From contig CM037471.1 in the NCBI GenBank assembly GCA_021014325.1, forward strand, positions 19,488,818-19,552,817: 64,000 bases of DNA, read 5' to 3'. Source of the DNA: Plazaster borealis (taxonomy: Eukaryota; Echinodermata; Asteroidea; Forcipulatida; Labidiasteridae). The position numbers were made by a program, and so were the translations under genes. Position 1 is the first letter of the stretch. Every line of letters begins with the position of its first letter. The notes under the pieces are model-generated. The model worked only from the letters and a program-made list of their open reading frames with translations. It did no database searches and was not told the origin of the DNA. Shown piece after piece: positions 59,235 to 64,000 of this stretch.

Positions 59235-59600
59235 CCATGTAAACATGTACAACATTGGCAGTTGTCAAAGACCAGTATCCAGCACACTTTGTATGACCCA
59301 ACATACATGAAATATCAATATAACCTGTGAAAATTTAGGCTCAATCGGTCATCGGAGTCACACACAAAAACAGTAGGAAAAAAACCCTATGCCCGTATGT
59401 TTTTACTGTTTCAGAACATCTAGTTTTGGTCTTGTGAGATCAAAACTAATTGTTTAGCTCATTTCTCAAAAACAATAGCATTTCAGGCAAAAGCATTTCA
59501 ATGTAAGTTTTCCACCATGAACATCTTTATACCATACCTATGTGCAAATCTGTAAACATGTACTTGTGTATTTTGTTCAATCTTAACAAGTTGTGCGCAC
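59235..59600 (-). mobile_element. Partial TTAA-type element, minus orientation
   Basis: GTTGTCAAAGACCAGTATCC, CCTGTGAAAATTTAGGCTCA and ATCGGTCATCGGAGTCACAC are the reverse complement of the right half of the full copy at 27592-27965. It directly abuts the next copy, so two elements lie side by side in opposite orientation. Confidence 0.7.
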
Positions 59601-59602
59601 CC

Positions 59603-59994
59603 TTTAAAGGGTGCGTTTGGTAATGACTCTGAAAATTAATGGCAATAAAAACTTACTTTGTAAGAAGTAGGCCTACAGCAGCTTTGGATAGTACAATGCA
59701 TTTTAAGAAACTTTTCACTTTGAGGTACTGCGGTTATGGAAAAAGATATAACTTTTTATCCCCAAACATTTGAATCTGAGAAGCGTTACTGCAAACACAC
59801 TTCTCAGATTTGGTATTCCAATTGCAGATTATTCTTCCTGCGTGGACATGACCGCTCCAGATTTTCGACAATATCTCAAAAACGCTACCACTTTTTGAAA
59901 TGAAATTTTCACAGGTTGATGGTATACAACTATATACATGTAGGATTGAAACAAACAGTTGGTTCCAATTACTAAACGTATACAATCCCTTTAA
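59603..59994 (+). mobile_element. TTAA-type MITE, subfamily 2, copy 2
   Basis: Left TTAAAGGGTGCGTTTGGTAA; right CTAAACGTATACAATCCCTT then TAA. Body matches 38250-38630 along its length (GACTCTGAAAATTAATGGCA, ATTCTTCCTGCGTGGACATG). The minus-strand 107-codon frame inside is repeat-derived. Confidence 0.87.
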
Positions 59995-61433
59995 AGGTAG
60001 AATAATAAAAACAAGTATAGATTGTGTTCTGTACATTTTTCCAGTACTGAAGTGCACTGTTTTTCATTAGGAATAAGCGTCAAGTAACCCATCTTGGCAT
60101 TCCATCCAATGATAGAGACCTGATAGCTCTGAAAGAATCCACGCTGGTCTGTATTACGGTAAGCCGGTATGGATACTAGGTAATCCGCTGCTACAAGTTG
60201 GCCTCAAAGATTCCAGTATAGATCTGACCTCTGTTTGCCATTCCACGACACCATTTGTTGTTGGAGAGTGTTAGGTTTGACATTTTAGATTGGAAAGACT
60301 GATCGTGTAACAGGAGTAAAAATGAAAGCCCCCCCAAGCCCTCCCAATGATGAAATGAACCCTGTGGCAGACGTCGATTTAAATCAAGTTAGTTTCCCTG
60401 ATGGCTCTGATGTAGTTTTAAATTAAACAGGTACATGAAGGGTGTACTATGGCCATGTACACATTGTCAGAGATTGTTATCCAACTCACAAATAATATTT
60501 GCAAAGTACACTTTGTCAACAGCCTCGTGAAGGATTTGTAAGTTTGTAAAACCTTTTGAGAGGAGGTTGTCATGGCAATTTGCAATCTTGACAATTTTGA
60601 TATTTTTAAGCGCTGTCGGTAAATTTGCTATCCTCATAAGGATTTTGATTTTTCTGCCCTGTGGTTTTCTGAGAGAGTGCAATTGCGGGTGAAGTCATAC
60701 AAATAAAACAACATGTGCGTGGGTAATTTAAAATGTAATCAACCATAAACCAATCCAGGGAGGCTTGATGAAGAGAATACTGTTGTTGCACTGTGTTTAC
60801 CCACTTGAAGTCTCTTTACCCCTCAAGCTCTTCAAAAAACTTTCCTTGGCTTGACCAGAGTTTGCGGTATTCTGTACTTCTAAAGCCAAACCATCGATGT
60901 TTGAACATGGGGGTGAGGCTAGAATTCAAAAATTAGGCTTGTGAGATAATCTCTTCTTTCAAAGGACTATGCTCCTTGTGTGATGAAACATGTCTTTGCT
61001 CATTGATTAAATTATGAGTTCATACACAATTAGATTTATAAGCTGAACATTATTTTCAAGGTGGAATTCACCAAAGAAATTCCCAAATGTTTGACCAATT
61101 TCTCTCCAGGAGCTTGTAATATTTCGGCTCAGTAAATTTAAAGAGATACGAGAGTAGGTTGTCATTTGGTAAAAACTCATTTTTTTTCATTCTTATTATG
61201 ATTGTCGGTTTTTCTTTAATTTTTAACTCTTATCTTATTACCATTTTACCATTTTAACCTTTTTACTGGTACTGTTTTTAAAAGAGCTCTTTACAAGTGT
61301 AAAGTGTGCTGAGATAATTGTATATGTGGTGCACTTCAAACAATAAATGATTAGATTAGATTAGATTAGATCAGATTTAAAGAGAGAAATTATGAAGTTA
61401 AGAATGGAATTGAATTGGCGTATCCTAATGCAA
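59995..61433. other. Intron stretch; possible LINE tail at 61290-61375
   Basis: GTAAAGTGTGCTGAGATAAT ... CAAACAATAAATG followed by repeated ATTAG units (61350-61372) looks like a LINE or SINE 3' end with its microsatellite tail, but no reverse transcriptase is present. Otherwise unremarkable. Confidence 0.45.
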
Positions 61434-61568
61434 CAGGTCTAGAATTTCATCTTCGTGAGGGCCAAGAGCATTTTGAAAAGGGCACTTCCATTTAAAAATA
61501 TTAAAGTCTTCTGGGAAACTTCTGAAAAAAGTCACCAATGCCAAGGGCCTCCATGTAATTACAGGCTT
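61434..61568 (+). mobile_element. CAGGCCT-ended element (family A) with exact 6-bp duplication
   Basis: Left end CAGGTCTAGAATTTC, right end AATTACAGGCTT. Body: TCGTGAGGGCCAAGAGCATT, AAAGGGCACTTCC. Flanked by ATGCAA at 61428-61433 and again at 61569-61574, a perfect duplication. The termini are eroded. Confidence 0.87.
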
Positions 61569-62325
61569 ATGCAACCTGCAAATCAAATTTGATTTGTGCA
61601 ACATCCTTTATCCATGGTTTTGATAAATTAAATTTGAAATTAAAAAATGAAATGAGATACTCTTATTTGAGGAAACTGTTGATGAGTCATTGGAATAATT
61701 AGACACTATCCTTGAGGATACCAATCAAAAATGTCACCTAAGACTCAAGGCGCTACATCAAGTATTCTTAACAGTCTTTTGTCTTGAGAAAAACCTACAA
61801 AGATGATTGAAGTTGATGTCTCCACATTGAAACAGGAATTAAGATTGTGCTGAAAAGAGATCTGTGTACATTTCGTTTTAGAGGGAAACTGTTGCTCAGA
61901 GAATCTTGCATGTTGTTGAAAATAAACTGAAGCAATTCATTGGAAACTTAAACAACAAAGTGTTAATAGAATAGGTATAGATCTAAATATACGATGCACT
62001 CTTTTGTCCAGACCCAAATAGCAGGAAAATACATAGTTTTATCGAGGAAAATAGTCGTGCTCGGGGTTGAGACATGGCCAATCACTTGATCAGGGAGTAT
62101 GAAGCTGAGGATACTGCAGGGTTTTACAATAAGACTCTTCAAGTGTTGACCTCAAAAGTGTTATCGTCAACATCTACCTCATAGGATTAAGTGCGGAATC
62201 CGCCAAGGAGGCAGTGTCTCTCAAGGAGATTTTTTCCTGTCATCAAGTTGCGATTTTGTTCTATGATCAGAATGTGTGTTTCCATGATCGGTAACTCTTT
62301 TATTTCCCCATTGCATGTTGTTTAG

Positions 62326-62391
62326 AATGGTGACTTTGACGACGCCATGAGCCACATTTTATCCAGTCTGATTGATACCCACAATATTGCG
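62326..62391 (+). CDS. Candidate second PDE3 exon (66 nt)
   Basis: A TTTATTTCCCCATTGCATGT / TGTTTAG acceptor and a GTAGGT donor bound exactly 22 codons in phase 0, matching the phase in which the first PDE3 exon ends. The peptide is NGDFDDAMSHILSSLIDTHN then IA. Mammalian PDE3s have, after the RRxSLP site, a segment like EARNMVSDLLTDPSLPP (PDE3B) or EAHGLITDLLADPSLPP (PDE3A) as I remember them. The spacing D/E-A-x3-I/V-x3-L-x-D agrees. The match is short, and a segment lying between the two exons in mammals is not accounted for, so this is an inference. Exon identity would fix intron 1 at 54.8 kb. Confidence 0.45.
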
Positions 62392-62861
62392 GTAGGTTCT
62401 ACCCTTCATCATCCATGGTTCTACACTACTTTGCACTCACCAAACAAAATGCTGTGCCGTTTTTGTCATCTTCGTTTTCCTGCTCTTATTCTCAATAAAC
62501 TTTATTTTATTAATAAAAGTGATGGACTGCATTGGTTCATTTGAAATCCAAAGGCGTCATCAAACTAACACCATTCGGCTCAAATCTAATCTAATACTTT
62601 TTGATTTCCTCTTTTCTGAAATGTGGATTTCTGTAACATTTCAAGTCATTAATAATCTAATTGTTTTCTTGTCTTAACTTGATCAGGATTGCTGTGAAGT
62701 TTGTGTTGAATGTTGTGAAGGATACACTTCACTACATCTCGCACAGAGTGTTCTGTTAATTGAACTAATATTTTGAAGATTGTTTTTGAAGGGGTCATCG
62801 GTGTCACTAACACTTAAGTTTGTATCAGTTTGAGACCGTTTGTTCGCTTGTCACTGTGGGT
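62392..62861. other. Intron stretch, nothing recognised
   Basis: Between the exon candidate and the minisatellite; no feature seen. Confidence 0.5.
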
Positions 62862-63090
62862 ACTTCCTGGGACTTCCAGGAAACTTCCTGGGGCTTACTG
62901 GGAACTTCCTGGGACATTCCTGGGAACTTACAGGGACTTCCAAGGAACTTCCTTGGACATTCCTGGGAACTTACTGGGACTTCCAGGGAACTTCCTGGGA
63001 CATTCCTGGGAACTTACAGGGAGCTTCCTGGGACTTTCAGGGAACCTCCTGTGAACTTCATAGGAACTTCATGAGACATTCCTGGGAACA
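62862..63090 (+). repeat. Minisatellite of ACTTCCTGGGA-type units
   Basis: Short units such as ACTTCCTGGGACATTCCTGG and GAACTTACAGGGACTTCC repeat about a dozen times with variation, in a higher-order period of roughly 70 bp. All three forward frames stay open (60-90 codons), which is an artefact of the repeat. Confidence 0.92.
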
Positions 63091-63500
63091 GACATACATG
63101 GAACGAATGGGAAGTAATTAAATTTTTCTTTGTATTTCTTTTAACATGATGGATACAAACAATCCACATTGCCAATGCATTATTTTTATTTCTTTGAAAG
63201 ATTTGGGGATTTCCACGGTGGAGGATTGATATCAGTGTTGTTTTACAGTGCACAACCACGTGAGATTGTGAGATATATGTTCGATGGGTAATCTTACAGT
63301 CACGAATAGGTGTTGGTTACAGCAACTCTTAACACTTTGGCTAGCTTGCTCTCAGTCCTAATGCGGAGACAGCCCAAGGAAATACATGCAGGTTTAAACA
63401 GTGTTGTTTTGCAAATAAAATGTGTTTTTCATTGATGTATATTTGGGGTAATTAGAGATGTCTCGCAGTGAGGGGTTTGAAGGGGCGAGGAGAAGGATTG

Positions 63501-63667
63501 CAGGCCTTGAATTTGATGTTGGAGAGGGCAAGGCCATTGTCATTTTGCAAAGGGCACTTCATTTGAAAATCTTACTTGTCTATGGAAAAGTTTTGAATTG
63601 GCACCAAGGCCAAGACCAGGGCAACAGAGGCCATGATCTCTGTGGCCTCCATGTAATTCTAGGCCTA
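63501..63667 (+). mobile_element. CAGGCCT-ended element (family A), longest copy
   Basis: Left end CAGGCCTTGAATTTG, right end AATTCTAGGCCTA. Body: GAGAGGGCAAGGCCATTGTC, TTGCAAAGGGCACTTC, CACCAAGGCCAAGACCAGGG, CAACAGAGGCCATGATCTCT. Flanking GGATTG (63495-63500) and GGATGG (63668-63673) agree at 5 of 6 positions. At 167 bp it is the fullest copy. Confidence 0.9.
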
Positions 63668-63900
63668 GGATGGAACTAAATAAGAGGAGTACAACATCGA
63701 GTCAATAGCTACCTACATACATTGATATCTACATGATTATGAAGTGTGTAAACATGCCCTCCATCTTCAAGTTCTTCAAATACCCCACATTACAACCATT
63801 CCACTGGTCCAGTTTCCATTGGCATTGTTGTAATTAATGTCGTTATCCTAAGGATGGACTTGGGTTAGATTGACCCAAGTCCTTCTCTTTTTATGTCCAG

Positions 63901-63974
63901 AAAGAAATACCAACAAGTTATCGAAGGCCGGGAGAGGATCGTCAACATTGACCAGGCCATGGGACTTTCTTGTT
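63901..63974 (+). CDS. Weak candidate for a further PDE3 exon
   Basis: A pyrimidine tract and CAG end at 63900, and a GTAAGG donor starts at 63975. One frame reads KKYQQVIEGRERIVNIDQAM then GLS. PQVISSLRSISSLMG follows the DLLTDPSLP segment in PDE3B as I remember it, so QVI and the following R are suggestive. Phase is a problem: a phase-0 junction with the 62326 exon needs the acceptor to be the AG at 63903-63904 instead of the CAG. The bases after 63975 (AGGGCAAGGCAGTTTT) resemble the start of a family A repeat, so the donor may be coincidental. Confidence 0.22.
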
Positions 63975-64000
63975 GTAAGGGCAAGGCAGTTTTTACTTAG

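Larger units (their letters stand above)
7513..62325 (+). other. PDE3 first intron (about 54.8 kb to the next exon candidate)
   Basis: It runs from the GTGAGT donor at 7513 to the TAG acceptor before 62326. If the 62326 exon is wrong, it extends beyond the window. Vertebrate PDE3A and PDE3B also have a very large first intron after the big N-terminal exon. I found no other host exon with conserved coding sequence on either strand. Its content is mainly dispersed repeats, listed separately, in A/T-rich sequence. Confidence 0.7.

Noticed and set aside
62820..63121. Three overlapping forward frames rich in Gly/Thr/Trp
   Set aside because: All three frames stay open because the minisatellite unit lacks stops; not coding.

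Overview
This is a eukaryotic genomic window, most likely from an invertebrate deuterostome such as an echinoderm. The evidence is spliced protein-coding genes with GT/AG introns, a very long intron packed with short non-autonomous DNA transposons and tRNA-derived SINEs, a short TTAGGG array, and two genes (proteasome alpha-1 and PDE3) whose neighbours-in-the-genome arrangement recalls the vertebrate PSMA1-PDE3B pair. There are no bacterial operons, rRNA genes or CRISPR arrays, and I found no tRNA that folds well enough to be called functional.

Layout. Positions 1-2973 hold the last three exons of a + strand 20S proteasome alpha-1 gene (PSMA1), with stop and polyadenylation signal. Positions 2974-6711 are intergenic and contain a foldback element, a 132-bp tandem repeat and a tRNA-Leu-like SINE. 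Positions 6712-7512 are the large first coding exon of a + strand PDE3-type cyclic nucleotide phosphodiesterase: the membrane-anchoring N-terminus plus the first kinase-site cluster. From 7513 the window is almost entirely the first PDE3 intron. A 66-nt exon candidate sits at 62326-62391 and a weaker one near 63901-63974. The catalytic domain lies beyond the window.

The intron of about 55 kb is a transposon graveyard. It holds: (i) TTAA-flanked elements with AGGCAC-type ends, including a 934-bp element (53989-54922) carrying a broken THAP domain, which points to the Kolobok superfamily; (ii) a 140-165 bp family with CAGGCCT inverted termini and 6-bp target duplications, one copy of which interrupts a SINE whose uninterrupted relative is also in the window; (iii) two tRNA-derived SINE families; (iv) several foldback families; (v) a broken reverse transcriptase of DIRS-like type; (vi) minisatellites; and (vii) an extremely A/T-rich stretch at about 55560-57600.

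The two host genes are not obviously linked in function. PSMA1 is a structural subunit of the proteasome core, and PDE3 hydrolyses cAMP/cGMP at membranes. Their adjacency is best read as ancient conserved synteny.
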